Counted from the stretch's first letter, positions 45,991-53,962 are shown. The stretch is DNA of 64,000 bases from Flavisolibacter longurius (GCA_014163555.1 JACJGO010000001.1:186001-250000); one strand, 5' to 3'. Notes: generated from the letters alone by a model not told the origin. A program made the numbers and translations.

Positions 45991-46182
45991 TTAGAAAATT
46001 TTATAAATAAACTTCAACCCTGAGGCTGAGATCAGGTCCATGAGAGCAACAAGGGCTGTGATCAGCAAAGTGGAAATCAGCACGATCATGGTGGACTGCT
46101 GCAATTGCAACCAGTTTGGCCAGGTTACTTTCTCTCCCAGTTCTTTGTACGAATCGCGGAAGTAGTTTGAAATTTTGTTCAT
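45991..46182 (-). CDS. secE: Preprotein translocase subunit SecE
   Basis: From the ATG at 46182 the protein is 63 residues: MNKISNYFRDSYKELGEKVT then WPNWLQLQQSTMIVL, one transmembrane helix and a short tail. This is the short SecE form, which clamps SecY. An upstream ATG at 46209 adds nine unconserved residues. It lies between tRNA-Trp and nusG, the usual order. Confidence 0.95.
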   Translation of the reverse strand: MNKISNYFRDSYKELGEKVTWPNWLQLQQSTMIVLISTLLITALVALMDLISASGLKFIYKIF

Positions 46183-46199
46183 AAAAATGGTTCGATGTT

Positions 46200-46262
46200 C
46201 AATGCTCAAGGTTCGGTGTCAGAAGGTTTTTTTACCCCGAACACCGAACCTTAAACAATTAA
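46200..46262 (-). repeat. Inverted short-word array between secE and tRNA-Trp
   Basis: AAGGTTCGGTGT (46208-46219) pairs with ACACCGAACCTT (46241-46252). Further GTTC words flank it, and a T7 run lies in the loop. Confidence 0.6.
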
Positions 46263-46272
46263 ACGTTGTTAG

Positions 46273-46343
46273 CACGGGCAGAGAGATTCGAACTCCCATC
46301 AACGGTTTTGGAGACCGCTATTCTGCCATTGAACTATGCCCGT
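46273..46343 (-). tRNA. tRNA-Trp (CCA)
   Basis: The minus strand folds as a tRNA: acceptor ACGGGCA/TGCCCGT, anticodon stem and loop GGTCTCCAAAACC with anticodon CCA, T-arm GGGAGTTCGAATCTC (pairing imperfect at one end), discriminator G. The CCA end is not encoded. Its place between tuf and secE is the classical one. Confidence 0.95.
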
Positions 46344-46349
46344 TTGAAA

Positions 46350-46380
46350 GCTAAGAGCTACCCGGCGGATAGCTCTTAGC
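46350..46380 (-). terminator. Hairpin between tuf and tRNA-Trp
   Basis: GCTAAGAGCT/AGCTCTTAGC, 10-bp arms, 11-nt loop, no clear T-run. It may be a processing or termination structure. Confidence 0.4.
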
Positions 46381-46424
46381 AATATTGCAGCAAATATAAG
46401 AGTATTTGCTCTGCCTTTCGGCCA

Positions 46425-46453
46425 ATAGCTAAAAGCTAAAGGCTAAAAGCTTA
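46425..46453 (-). repeat. Short-word array after tuf
   Basis: From the tuf stop codon on the minus strand: TAAGCTTTTAGCCTTTAGCT then TTTAGCTATTGG. CTTTTAGC repeats three times. Confidence 0.65.
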
Positions 46454-47638
46454 TTTTAAGATATCAGTAACCTGGCCGGCACCTACTGTACGACCACCTT
46501 CACGGATGGCGAACTTCAGACCTTTCTCCATCGCGATCGGTTGGATCAGGTGTACAGTCAGGTTGGTATTATCACCAGGCATTACCATCTCTGTTCCTTC
46601 CGGCAGAATTACTTCACCGGTTACGTCCGTTGTACGGAAGTAGAACTGAGGACGATATTTGTTAAAGAATGGCGTGTGACGGCCACCTTCTTCTTTGCTC
46701 AGTACGTAAACTTCGCCTTTGAATTCGGTGTGCGGAGTTATAGAACCCGGCTTCACGATAACCATACCGCGACGGATCTGGGTTTTTTCAATACCACGCA
46801 ACAGCAGACCGGCGTTGTCACCAGCTTCACCTTCATCAAGGAGTTTGCGGAACATTTCTACACCAGTACAAACTGAGTTCAGCGGAGCATCCATCAAACC
46901 TACGATCTCAACAGCCTCGCCAACTTTGATGCGGCCACGTTCGATACGACCAGTAGCAACCGTACCACGACCAGTGATTGAGAATACGTCTTCTACAGAC
47001 ATCAGGAAAGGAAGATCAACCGGACGGGGAGGCAGCGGAATGTAGCTGTCAACAGCGTCCATCAGCTCTTCTACTTTGGAAACCCACTTGGCTTCACCAG
47101 CCAGAGCACCAGTAGCAGAACCTTGAATGATTGGCGTATTGTCACCGTCGAAACCATAAGAGCTCAACAGGTCGCGGATTTCCATCTCAACCAGTTCCAG
47201 CAGCTCAGGGTCATCAACCAGATCAACTTTGTTCATGAATACCACAATACGAGGTACACCTACCTGGCGGGCCAACAGGATGTGCTCTTTTGTTTGCGGC
47301 ATAGGACCATCGGTAGCAGCCACAACCAAGATAGCACCGTCCATTTGCGCAGCACCAGTAATCATGTTCTTCACGTAGTCAGCGTGACCAGGACAGTCAA
47401 CGTGCGCATAGTGGCGGCTGACTGTTTGGTATTCTACGTGAGCCGTGTTAATGGTGATACCACGCTCTCTTTCTTCTGGAGCACCATCGATTTCATCGTA
47501 TTTTTTTGCTTCCGCCATACCCTTTGACGCCAGAATGGAGGTAATAGCAGCAGTCAAAGTGGTTTTACCATGGTCAACGTGACCGATGGTACCTACGTTA
47601 ACGTGGGGTTTATCCCGCTTGAAACTTTCTTTTGCCAT
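46451..47638 (-). CDS. tuf: Elongation factor Tu
   Basis: The 395-residue GTPase has the P-loop GHVDHGKT (19-26), switch [25 protein letters not shown], and NKVD/SATGAL for guanine specificity. Domains 2 and 3 follow ([39 protein letters not shown]). It delivers aminoacyl-tRNA to the ribosome. It follows four tRNA genes in the same order as in the E. coli tufB operon and is probably co-transcribed with them from the box at 48584-48591. Confidence 0.98.
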   Translation of the reverse strand: MAKESFKRDKPHVNVGTIGHVDHGKTTLTAAITSILASKGMAEAKKYDEIDGAPEERERGITINTAHVEYQTVSRHYAHVDCPGHADYVKNMITGAAQMDGAILVVAATDGPMPQTKEHILLARQVGVPRIVVFMNKVDLVDDPELLELVEMEIRDLLSSYGFDGDNTPIIQGSATGALAGEAKWVSKVEELMDAVDSYIPLPPRPVDLPFLMSVEDVFSITGRGTVATGRIERGRIKVGEAVEIVGLMDAPLNSVCTGVEMFRKLLDEGEAGDNAGLLLRGIEKTQIRRGMVIVKPGSITPHTEFKGEVYVLSKEEGGRHTPFFNKYRPQFYFRTTDVTGEVILPEGTEMVMPGDNTNLTVHLIQPIAMEKGLKFAIREGGRTVGAGQVTDILK

Positions 47639-48000
47639 CTTATCGGTTTTTAGTTGTGGAGTTTTTGTTTTTGTTTTTCTCCCTCCGAACCAACTAAAAG
47701 CTCGAAGGAAAATTTTTGGGCTAAGTGTTCAAAGAAGAGAAAGTGTTAAAGGAAAATCTCTTTTGCTCCTTTCCTCTTTTCATCTCTTAGCTTAATCTTT
47801 TTTATGTTACCGGCAACCGAGGTTCTATTGAGCTTCTGTTGCAATCTATGGTTTGTTCGTTTTATTTCTTCCGGTGGAAGATATAAAACGAAACACACTT
47901 GTACATTTTGTTCGCTATGCAGCGAAGCCGTAAACCGAAAAATGCCAATCGCTTCCTGAGACGCCTCATTCACGATTGACTCTTTATCATTCACGTTTTG
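47639..48000 (-). other. 362-bp spacer between tRNA-Thr(GGT) and tuf
   Basis: No gene is convincing. Purine-rich words near 47720-47757 (AGAAGAGAAAGTG) face pyrimidine-rich words near 47763-47792 (CTCCTTTCCTCTTTTCATC), an inverted word pattern. The rest, up to 48000, shows no element I recognise and could be a 5' leader of tuf after tRNA processing. Confidence 0.5.
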
Positions 48001-48072
<72 letters not shown>

Positions 48073-48073
48073 A

Positions 48074-48157
48074 TTCTCAGTTGGTAGTTTCTAGTCGGTG
48101 GTTTGTTGTTGTAAAAAAGAACGACAAACTACAAACCTCAAACCACAAACGAGTTTG
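48074..48157 (-). repeat. Inverted short-word array between tRNA-Thr and tRNA-Gly
   Basis: GGTGGTTTGTTGTTG on one side faces ACAAACTACAAACCTCAAAC then CACAAAC on the other. Confidence 0.6.
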
Positions 48158-48158
48158 G

Positions 48159-48231
48159 AGCGGAAGACCGGGCTCGAACCGGCCACCTATAGCTTGGAAG
48201 GCTATCGCTCTACCAAATGAGCTACTTCCGC
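48159..48231 (-). tRNA. tRNA-Gly (TCC)
   Basis: Minus strand: acceptor GCGGAAG/CTTCCGC, anticodon arm ATAGCCTTCCAAGCTAT with anticodon TCC, T-arm CCGGTTCGAGCCCGG. Matches glyT position in E. coli. Confidence 0.95.
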
Positions 48232-48239
48232 TTGAAGTT

Positions 48240-48330
48240 ATGTTCACAAGTTTACAAGTTCACTGGTTCACGAGTTGGAAAAACCAACTTGCGAACTTGT
48301 GAACGAGTGAACTCGTAAACTGTTCAAAGA
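48240..48330 (-). repeat. Inverted short-word array between tRNA-Gly and tRNA-Tyr
   Basis: GTTTACAAGTTCACTGGTTC and its neighbours are answered by GAACGAGTGAACTCGTAAAC. The two halves meet at GTTGGaaaaaCCAAC, giving a long imperfect hairpin of about 40 bp per arm. Confidence 0.7.
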
Positions 48331-48335
48331 ACCGG

Positions 48336-48418
48336 TGGGCAGGAGTGGATTCGAACCACTGAAGTCGAAAGACAGCGGATTTACAGTCCGCCCCATTTGG
48401 CCGCTCTGGAACCTGCCC
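48336..48418 (-). tRNA. tRNA-Tyr (GTA)
   Basis: Minus strand: acceptor GGGCAGG/CCTGCCC, long variable arm as expected for a class II tRNA, anticodon arm GCGGACTGTAAATCCGC with anticodon GTA, T-arm GTGGTTCGAATCCAC. Length 83 nt without CCA. Confidence 0.95.
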
Positions 48419-48419
48419 G

Positions 48420-48461
48420 GAAAAAGCTACCAGCCACTCGCTGTTAACTACTAGCTTTTCC
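48420..48461 (-). repeat. Short-word array between tRNA-Tyr and tRNA-Thr
   Basis: AAAAAGCTA at one end and TAGCTTTT at the other bracket CCAGCCACTCGCTGTTAACT, which resembles the dacB-side vocabulary. Confidence 0.5.
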
Positions 48462-48465
48462 TCAG

Positions 48466-48538
48466 AGCCACTTGTCGGAATCGAACCAACGACCTACTGA
48501 TTACAAATCAGTTGCTCTACCAGCTGAGCTAAAGTGGC
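48466..48538 (-). tRNA. tRNA-Thr (TGT)
   Basis: Minus strand: acceptor GCCACTT/AAGTGGC, anticodon arm CTGATTTGTAATCAG with anticodon TGT, T-arm GTTGGTTCGATTCCGAC. First gene of the tRNA-tuf unit, matching thrU in E. coli. Confidence 0.95.
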
Positions 48539-48583
48539 TTGTGTTTTCTGTTTTTTAAAGAGCTCCCTTGTTTTTCGGGATGG

Positions 48584-48613
48584 CAAAGGTAATGGAAAAT
48601 GAATATCAGCAAA
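48584..48613 (-). promoter_or_regulatory. Promoter of the tRNA-tuf operon
   Basis: On the minus strand, TTTG (48610-48613) and TACCTTTG (48584-48591) are separated by 18 bp, close to the TTTG-N19-TAnnTTTG consensus. The first tRNA starts 45 nt downstream. Confidence 0.65.
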
Positions 48614-48646
48614 ATCGAAACGAAAAATTTTTCGCGAAGGACAAAA

Positions 48647-48672
48647 AAAATCCCGCCCGTGGGCAGGATTTT
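48647..48672 (-). terminator. Intrinsic terminator after hpf
   Basis: AAAATCCCGCCC/GGGCAGGATTTT, one mismatch, 2-nt loop; on the minus strand a run of T follows. Confidence 0.82.
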
Positions 48673-48681
48673 GAAATTTTT

Positions 48682-48981
48682 TTAAGCGGCAAGTCTTTCT
48701 TTTTTCTTTTTGATTTGTTGCACCAGAGCATCAAAGGCTTCTTCAAAAGAGGCCTCAAACGATTTGCTCGTAGACTTTACAAAAAAGTCGGCCTTCGGCA
48801 CATGCACCCGTATTTCGGCAATTTTATCCTTGATCGTGTGTTTTACATTATCCAGATTCAAAATAACATCCACTTTGATAATCCGGTCATGATACTGCGT
48901 TAGCTTTTGTAATTTCTTGGTGATATAATCAACCAGCTTTTTGTCTGCATCAAAGTGAAGGGCTTGAACATGTACGGTCAT
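48682..48981 (-). CDS. hpf: Ribosome hibernation-promoting factor (short HPF/RaiA type)
   Basis: From the ATG at 48981 the protein has 99 residues: MTVHVQALHFDADKKLVDYI, the beta-alpha-beta-beta-beta-alpha HPF fold, DRIIKVDVILNLDN, then the basic end QQIKKKKERLAA. HPF binds the 30S subunit and stores or protects idle ribosomes. The short form lacks the dimerisation tail of long HPF. An upstream ATG at 49014 adds eleven unconserved residues. Confidence 0.9.
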   Translation of the reverse strand: MTVHVQALHFDADKKLVDYITKKLQKLTQYHDRIIKVDVILNLDNVKHTIKDKIAEIRVHVPKADFFVKSTSKSFEASFEEAFDALVQQIKKKKERLAA

Positions 48982-49109
48982 AGAATTGATTTTATCTGTG
49001 AAAAAATAAGTCAAAGAACATTTTACGGTAGGACTATGAAGGTACTTACTGAAGCTTAGCCTTCCAAAGAAAAAGGACGAAAATTTTTTCTGATTTTTAT
49101 CATGCGAAC

Positions 49110-50006
49110 TCAGGCTTTTGGATGGGCATTTTTGTAAATATTCTTTAGTTTTTCTATTGTGTTGTGCGTATAGATCTGGGTGGCTGCAAGGCTGCTATGG
49201 CCCAGCAGTTCTTTCACAGCATTGAGATCAGAACCGTTGTTGGTAAGATGGGTTGCAAATGTATGCCGCAACACATGCGGGCTTCGCTTTTGAATAGTCG
49301 TAACCAAACTCAGGTACTTTTTTACAGATGCATAAACCGTCCGAGGCGATAAAGGTTTGCCTTTTTCTGTCACAAATAGAGTTTCAGCAGCATTAGGAAT
49401 TTCGATCCGCTTTTTTTGTGTGTACTCCAACAAGGATGATTTCAATGTTGCATTCATGGGTATGATTCGCTCCTTATTTCCTTTGCCCAAAACTTTTATG
49501 TTGTTGCCGGAAAAGTTAACACCGCTCTCCTTCAACCCGATCGCTTCAGCCAAACGCATACCAGATTGGTAGAACAATAGGAGAAGCAGGCGTTCCGTCT
49601 GGCCTTTCCAGGTATTGGGGAAGGTCACATGATCAAACAGAAGTTTTATGTCCTTCTCGGCTACAAAATTGGGCAGCCTTTTTTCGGACTTCGGTGCTAC
49701 GACCTTAGCCATGGGAGTCTGACGTATAGTTCCGGTTTTTAGCTGGAACTTGAAAAAGGATTTCAGGGTTGAAATTTTCCGGTTGATGCTTTTTGCAGAG
49801 AGCCCGTCATCTTTCAGCGAAGCCAGCCAGCTCCTGACGATGGTATGTGTGAGCTGGGGTAAAGTCATCTCCCCAAATTGTACCATGACAAAGTCGTAGA
49901 AGGCAATCAGGTCGGTTTGGTAAGAAAGAATGGTATGACGTGAATACCGCTTTTCAAACTTCAAGTAATCTATGAAAGGCTGGATAACGAGGTGATGGTT
50001 TTCCAT
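49110..50006 (-). CDS. Tyrosine recombinase XerC/XerD type
   Basis: The 298-residue protein has an N-terminal SAM-like DNA-binding domain (FEKRYSRHTILSYQTDLIAF) and a catalytic domain with the first Arg in YQSGMRLAEAIGL, the HxxR box in SPHVLRHTFATHL, the LGHSSLAATQIYTH box and the Tyr nucleophile in IYTH. Length and conservation fit the chromosome-dimer resolvases that act at dif, although XerC and XerD cannot be separated by eye. It sits between rpsU and hpf. The rpsU terminator lies right before its start codon. Confidence 0.9.
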   Translation of the reverse strand: MENHHLVIQPFIDYLKFEKRYSRHTILSYQTDLIAFYDFVMVQFGEMTLPQLTHTIVRSWLASLKDDGLSAKSINRKISTLKSFFKFQLKTGTIRQTPMAKVVAPKSEKRLPNFVAEKDIKLLFDHVTFPNTWKGQTERLLLLLFYQSGMRLAEAIGLKESGVNFSGNNIKVLGKGNKERIIPMNATLKSSLLEYTQKKRIEIPNAAETLFVTEKGKPLSPRTVYASVKKYLSLVTTIQKRSPHVLRHTFATHLTNNGSDLNAVKELLGHSSLAATQIYTHNTIEKLKNIYKNAHPKA

Positions 50007-50007
50007 A

Positions 50008-50048
50008 AAAAAACAATAGCTGCAAAGTAAGGAATACCTTGCAGCTAT
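50008..50048 (-). terminator. Intrinsic terminator of rpsU, directly before xerC
   Basis: On the minus strand ATAGCTGCAA..TTGCAGCTAT arms are followed by TGTTTTTTT and then the xerC ATG at 50006. Read-through or a promoter inside would be needed to express xerC. Confidence 0.75.
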
Positions 50049-50075
50049 ACAATATTGTGGTTTTGAGGTCGAAGC

Positions 50076-50273
50076 TTAGCTTTCGATCTTTCCGCTTGCG
50101 ATCTGCTGTTTGTAAACAGCCTTCAGTACCTCGCCCCGGCGTTTCACTGAGGGCTTGGTGAATGACTGTCGCTCACGCAACTGCAACAAGATTTTGGCTT
50201 TCTCGAACTTCTTTTTGTATTTCTTGAGAGCCTTGTCTATGTTTTCGCAGTCTTTCGAATCGATAATTAGCAT
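50076..50273 (-). CDS. rpsU: Ribosomal protein bS21
   Basis: The 65-residue basic protein is MLIIDSKDCENIDKALKKYK then the RQSFTKPSVKRRGEVLKAVY block. In Bacteroidota bS21, with bS18 and bS6, covers the 3' end of 16S rRNA and hides the anti-Shine-Dalgarno. Consistent with autoregulation by this mechanism, this gene is preceded by AAGGAGGT at ideal spacing, while the other starts I checked in the window have none. It is followed by a terminator and diverges from ribE. Confidence 0.95.
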   Translation of the reverse strand: MLIIDSKDCENIDKALKKYKKKFEKAKILLQLRERQSFTKPSVKRRGEVLKAVYKQQIASGKIES

Positions 50274-50280
50274 GCGTAAT

Positions 50281-50288
50281 ACCTCCTT
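50281..50288 (-). promoter_or_regulatory. Perfect Shine-Dalgarno of rpsU
   Basis: AAGGAGGT on the minus strand, 7 nt before the ATG at 50273. A TATATTCG sequence at 50307-50314 may be the -7 box. Confidence 0.85.
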
Positions 50289-50369
50289 TTGCTTTTTTTC
50301 AGGCTGCGAATATAGTCCTAATTTTTACTCCAATCCAAAACAAAATGCAAAAACCCCGAATTTTACGCC

Positions 50370-50957
50370 ATGTTTACGGGCATTATTGAAAGTTTGGGCG
50401 AAGTAAAAGAATTCTATGAAACCGGCACCAACAAGACCTTTTGGGTCGAGTCGCCTCTCTCCCACCAGTTTACCATAGACCAAAGCGTATCCCACGATGG
50501 CGTTTGCCTAACGGTTGAAGAAGTGCGGGATAGCCGGCACCGGATAACGGCCGTGTGGGAAACCCTGGAAAAAACGGTACTGAATCAATGGAGACCCGGC
50601 CGTACCGTCAACCTGGAACAAAGCCTGTTACCTTCCAAAAGGCTGGACGGCCATTTTGTACAGGGTCATGTTGACACGGTTGGTACTTGCGAAAAGGTTG
50701 CTGACCGCAACGGCAGCCATGAATTCACATTTTCGTTTCCGAAAAAATTTGCCCCGCTGGTGATCGAAAAAGGCTCCATCAGCGTCAACGGTACTAGCCT
50801 TACGATTTTTGACGTAAAAAAGACCTCGTTCAAGGTGGCCATCATCCCATACACGTTTCAGCATACCAACCTGCAGTTTTTGAAAGAAGGCGATGCGGTG
50901 AATCTGGAGTTTGATATGATTGGGAAGTATATTTACCGCTCAAAGCAGCTGACCTAA
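50370..50957 (+). CDS. ribE: Riboflavin synthase, alpha chain
   Basis: The 195-residue enzyme has two homologous lumazine-binding barrels, each opening with the typical pattern: MFTGIIESLGEVKEF with SVSHDGVCLTVEE, and GHFVQGHVDTVGTCEKVADR with ISVNGTSLTIFDV. It dismutates two 6,7-dimethyl-8-ribityllumazine molecules to riboflavin in the cytoplasm. No FMN riboswitch is visible in the 96-bp upstream spacer. It is followed 3 bp later by a methyltransferase gene that is probably co-transcribed. Confidence 0.95.
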   Translation: MFTGIIESLGEVKEFYETGTNKTFWVESPLSHQFTIDQSVSHDGVCLTVEEVRDSRHRITAVWETLEKTVLNQWRPGRTVNLEQSLLPSKRLDGHFVQGHVDTVGTCEKVADRNGSHEFTFSFPKKFAPLVIEKGSISVNGTSLTIFDVKKTSFKVAIIPYTFQHTNLQFLKEGDAVNLEFDMIGKYIYRSKQLT

Positions 50958-50960
50958 TTC

Positions 50961-51899
50961 ATGGATGAACTTCATACTGCGCAGCCTGACATTACTGCAA
51001 AATACGCCATAGACCTTACAAAAAGAGAAGCGATTGAATGCCCGATTTGCACAGGGCAGCACACGAAGCTGGTCTATATCGTACGATCATGGAAAATTGT
51101 CAAATGCGAAGATTGCCAATTTGTTTATGTAAACCCACGGTTGATAAAAGATGAACTCCTCAAACTTTACGTATCTGATTATTTTGACAATCAATTGTTC
51201 GGTTACTTCCATTATACAGAAGGCAGGGATTTTCGTAAACGAAACTTTCAAAAATGGGTAAAGGATGCACTCCCCTATATTGCTCAAACTAAAAAAATTA
51301 AAGCGCTTGATATAGGCTGCGCATCCGGATATTGCCTTGAAGTGTTTCAGGAAAAAGGCTGGTATGCCCATGGCGTGGAACTAGATCATACACTGGCAAA
51401 AGAACTCAGGCAGAAAGGATTTACCGTTTACGACTCTCCGTTGCTGCAGTTGGGCAACATAGGGAAATTCAACATTGTAACTATGTTTGATGTCATTGAA
51501 CACCTGACTGACTTACATGAGAACGTTTCTATCTTAAATCAATTGGTAGAGGACAATGGAATCGTGGTACTGGTAACACCCAATTACAGCAGTTGGCAAC
51601 GACTTCTTTTTCAGAAAAGGTGGTTTCAATTCAAACCCGTTGAACACATTAACTATTTTACTATACATAGCCTGCGGAAATTAGTAGAAGCAAACGGATT
51701 CAAGATAATTAAAAGTAAGAGATCGGGGCAGTTCTGCAATACCGATTTCCTTGCTAACAGAATCTCAAAATACAGATTTGGCTTTCTGCTGCCATTGCTC
51801 CGGGTGGCACAAAAATTACTTGGCAAAAAACACCATTATTTCTATGTAGACACTGCTAGCCTTTATGTTGTTTTGCAAAAAAAAGCAAGCGGTAGATAA
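50961..51899 (+). CDS. Zinc-ribbon class I SAM-dependent methyltransferase
   Basis: The 312-residue protein starts with a zinc ribbon (C27-P-I-C30 and C49-E-D-C52, then QFVYVNPR) and continues with a Rossmann methyltransferase domain (ALDIGCASGYCLEVFQEKG at 115-133; FNIVTMFDVIEHLTDLHENV). This layout is common in surface-polysaccharide and lipid modification clusters. It follows ribE closely but has no link to riboflavin. Its 3' end overlaps the opposite-strand membrane protein gene by 44 bp. Confidence 0.85.
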   Translation: MDELHTAQPDITAKYAIDLTKREAIECPICTGQHTKLVYIVRSWKIVKCEDCQFVYVNPRLIKDELLKLYVSDYFDNQLFGYFHYTEGRDFRKRNFQKWVKDALPYIAQTKKIKALDIGCASGYCLEVFQEKGWYAHGVELDHTLAKELRQKGFTVYDSPLLQLGNIGKFNIVTMFDVIEHLTDLHENVSILNQLVEDNGIVVLVTPNYSSWQRLLFQKRWFQFKPVEHINYFTIHSLRKLVEANGFKIIKSKRSGQFCNTDFLANRISKYRFGFLLPLLRVAQKLLGKKHHYFYVDTASLYVVLQKKASGR

Positions 51900-53037
51900 G
51901 GGGTTTCAATACAACAATTGATGATACAGAGAAAAAAGGTGAGAGTGTAAGAAAAAACCGGTTGTGATAATCGTCACATTGCAAGGCAACCGTCATGGCA
52001 AAAAGAAAAATAGAGGATAATATAAAGACTGTTACTGCTACAGGAAAAACGTATAATAGTTTTCTTATTCCAATTAAAAAACAACCATACCACAATGCTA
52101 GATAACCGATTAAAAATCCATTGTGAAATGGTGAGTAATATGATCGAATCATTGTAAAAAAGTAACGCAATCGGACAACGGCAAGTCCAAAAAAATGATC
52201 GAAATTGTGTATAAGATAATAGGATAACTGGTAAAGTTGGTTAGGGTGATTTGTTAGAACAAGATCATCAACCTTTTCACCTGGTATGTCACAAATAATG
52301 TCGCCTTCCGTAATGGCACGTTGCATATTCCAATCCCTTGTTGTGGTAAATACCACTTGTACGATAAAGTTCAGCGCCAGCAGCGCCAGAATCACAGTGC
52401 CAAAAAAGAAAAACCGTTGCTTTTTTGAGAGTTTAAAAAATATAAAAAGAAGCACTGGCGGAACAAATAAAATACCAAGTGGCCGACTAAACACTACAAA
52501 TGAAAGAATGGCAAACAAAGCTAGTATATAGCCAGTTGTCAAATTACGGAAGAGGAGCAGGTGAGCAAACAAAAACATTACTGCACTATAAAAAAAACAC
52601 TCAGTATACAAATAAAGCGACCAAGACTGGTATGGCCAGAAGCTTAGCAACATAACAATCACAAACAGTGGAGATAACCGGTCTCTGAAAAAAAAACAAA
52701 GTGCTTTATAGAAATACAGATAGGAAACAAGATTGATACCCATAATGAACAACAGCGCACCAGCCAATCCAAGTTTTAACAGAAAAGAGATCATAATAAC
52801 CAAAACGGTGGTTAAATAAAACAAGTAGCGAGGAGAAGTAAATTGCTGATGTTCTAGAAGATATTTTGCCTCATGTATGTACTTTTCGGCCTCTAACTCA
52901 AAGTGAACACCAAAGCTTAGAAACCAAATTACCTGAAAGCAAAGCCATAACAGCCCCACTATTGTATAGCCTTTTCCTTGAAGCGACCACTGCCGTGTTG
53001 TTGAAGTAGGTTGGTTACTGAATTCGATTGGGGTCAT
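51856..53037 (-). CDS. Polytopic membrane protein, GT-C glycosyltransferase-like
   Basis: From the ATG at 53037 the protein has 393 residues and about ten to eleven transmembrane helices. Weak features of the GT-C superfamily are an early extracytoplasmic loop with acidic residues (HFELEAEKYIHEAKYLLEH), WSLYLYTECFFYSAVMFL and a late YHNRFFLTLSPFF. No clear catalytic motif can be assigned, so the call is tentative. A GTG at 53046 would overlap the upstream gene; the ATG lies 1 nt after that gene's TAA, which suggests translational coupling. Confidence 0.65.
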   Translation of the reverse strand: MTPIEFSNQPTSTTRQWSLQGKGYTIVGLLWLCFQVIWFLSFGVHFELEAEKYIHEAKYLLEHQQFTSPRYLFYLTTVLVIMISFLLKLGLAGALLFIMGINLVSYLYFYKALCFFFRDRLSPLFVIVMLLSFWPYQSWSLYLYTECFFYSAVMFLFAHLLLFRNLTTGYILALFAILSFVVFSRPLGILFVPPVLLFIFFKLSKKQRFFFFGTVILALLALNFIVQVVFTTTRDWNMQRAITEGDIICDIPGEKVDDLVLTNHPNQLYQLSYYLIHNFDHFFGLAVVRLRYFFTMIRSYYSPFHNGFLIGYLALWYGCFLIGIRKLLYVFPVAVTVFILSSIFLFAMTVALQCDDYHNRFFLTLSPFFSVSSIVVLKPLIYRLLFFAKQHKG

Positions 53038-53038
53038 T

Positions 53039-53962
53039 TTAAGCACAATAATATTTTTTACGCCACATACTTGCTATCTTCTTTTGGATTATTAGCAACA
53101 GCAGCACAATCCAACTAAGGAAGAGTGCAGATTTGCAAAAAAATAGAAAACTGACTTTATCTCGTTTGCTATATACTTTATACCAGGAGACAGGTAGAAA
53201 ATATCTTTTTAGTTTTTCAGAAAGTGAGTATACAGCTTCTTTATCAAAATCATGGTAATAGTAAAGTATGCTTTGCAAAGAATAGTAAGTACGATATATA
53301 TGGTTTTCGCTCAGTAAGGATGACCATCCGCTTCCCATTTGGCTGTAGGGGTTCTGCGCAGCACTATCAAAAGCCTTAATAAAATCGATCAAGTTCAGAT
53401 ATTTCCCGCTGCTGTTCTTTAGCAGACAAAGATTGTTCATCGCATCTGTAAAAACCCAAGTCCCCGAATTTTCATCATAAAATTCGTTGACAATGTGATT
53501 TTGGCCTTTGTTGATTATTTCAATAGTCCGACACGGTATATTCTCAACCCGGCAGAAAAAGAAGAACATTGTACCAAAGTTACCACACCAAAGTTTCTGG
53601 TTTTTGTCGTCTCGCAAAGATAGATATTGCTGCAATGGCTCCGCCGTTTGTATAAACGTACTGGGAGAACCGATTTGCGAGCTAAAACGTTTATAGAGAA
53701 AAGAAGCGATAGCAGAAGCTTTTGTGGCAGTAGGGTCAAGTTTCCGAACAACAGAATCCAATATCTTCCTACCAGCTGCTAATTCTGATTGGCTGTATCG
53801 TGCACCCGGCCCTTCCCATGACTTTTTACAATCTTCATCACATGGGTCATACAAGGAATTATATGTAGTATACGGAACATACTGAAAAAAATCCCTGAAC
53901 ACAAAAACGACCAGATTAAGAATGCTAACAAACAAAAACAAGTAAACTAACCTCTTCTCCAT
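53039..53962 (-). CDS. Membrane-anchored transglutaminase-like protein
   Basis: The 307-residue protein has a hydrophobic helix at each end (LVYLFLFVSILNLVVFVF; ALFLSWIVLLLLIIQKK), placing the middle part outside the cytoplasm. The middle shows a transglutaminase-like Cys-His-Asp order: C126 in KLWCGNFGTMFFFFCRVENI, H156 in KGQNHIVNEFYD and D173 in WVFTDAMNN. Such domains can be cysteine peptidases, amidases or acyl-transfer enzymes. Its partner at 51856-53037 is translated 1 nt downstream, so the pair probably works together on a surface substrate. I know no characterised equivalent. Confidence 0.75.
   Translation of the reverse strand: MEKRLVYLFLFVSILNLVVFVFRDFFQYVPYTTYNSLYDPCDEDCKKSWEGPGARYSQSELAAGRKILDSVVRKLDPTATKASAIASFLYKRFSSQIGSPSTFIQTAEPLQQYLSLRDDKNQKLWCGNFGTMFFFFCRVENIPCRTIEIINKGQNHIVNEFYDENSGTWVFTDAMNNLCLLKNSSGKYLNLIDFIKAFDSAAQNPYSQMGSGWSSLLSENHIYRTYYSLQSILYYYHDFDKEAVYSLSEKLKRYFLPVSWYKVYSKRDKVSFLFFCKSALFLSWIVLLLLIIQKKIASMWRKKYYCA

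Noticed and set aside
50274-50369. FMN riboswitch before ribE
   Set aside because: The 96-bp spacer is too short and mostly occupied by the rpsU leader; no RFN-like conserved pattern was seen.
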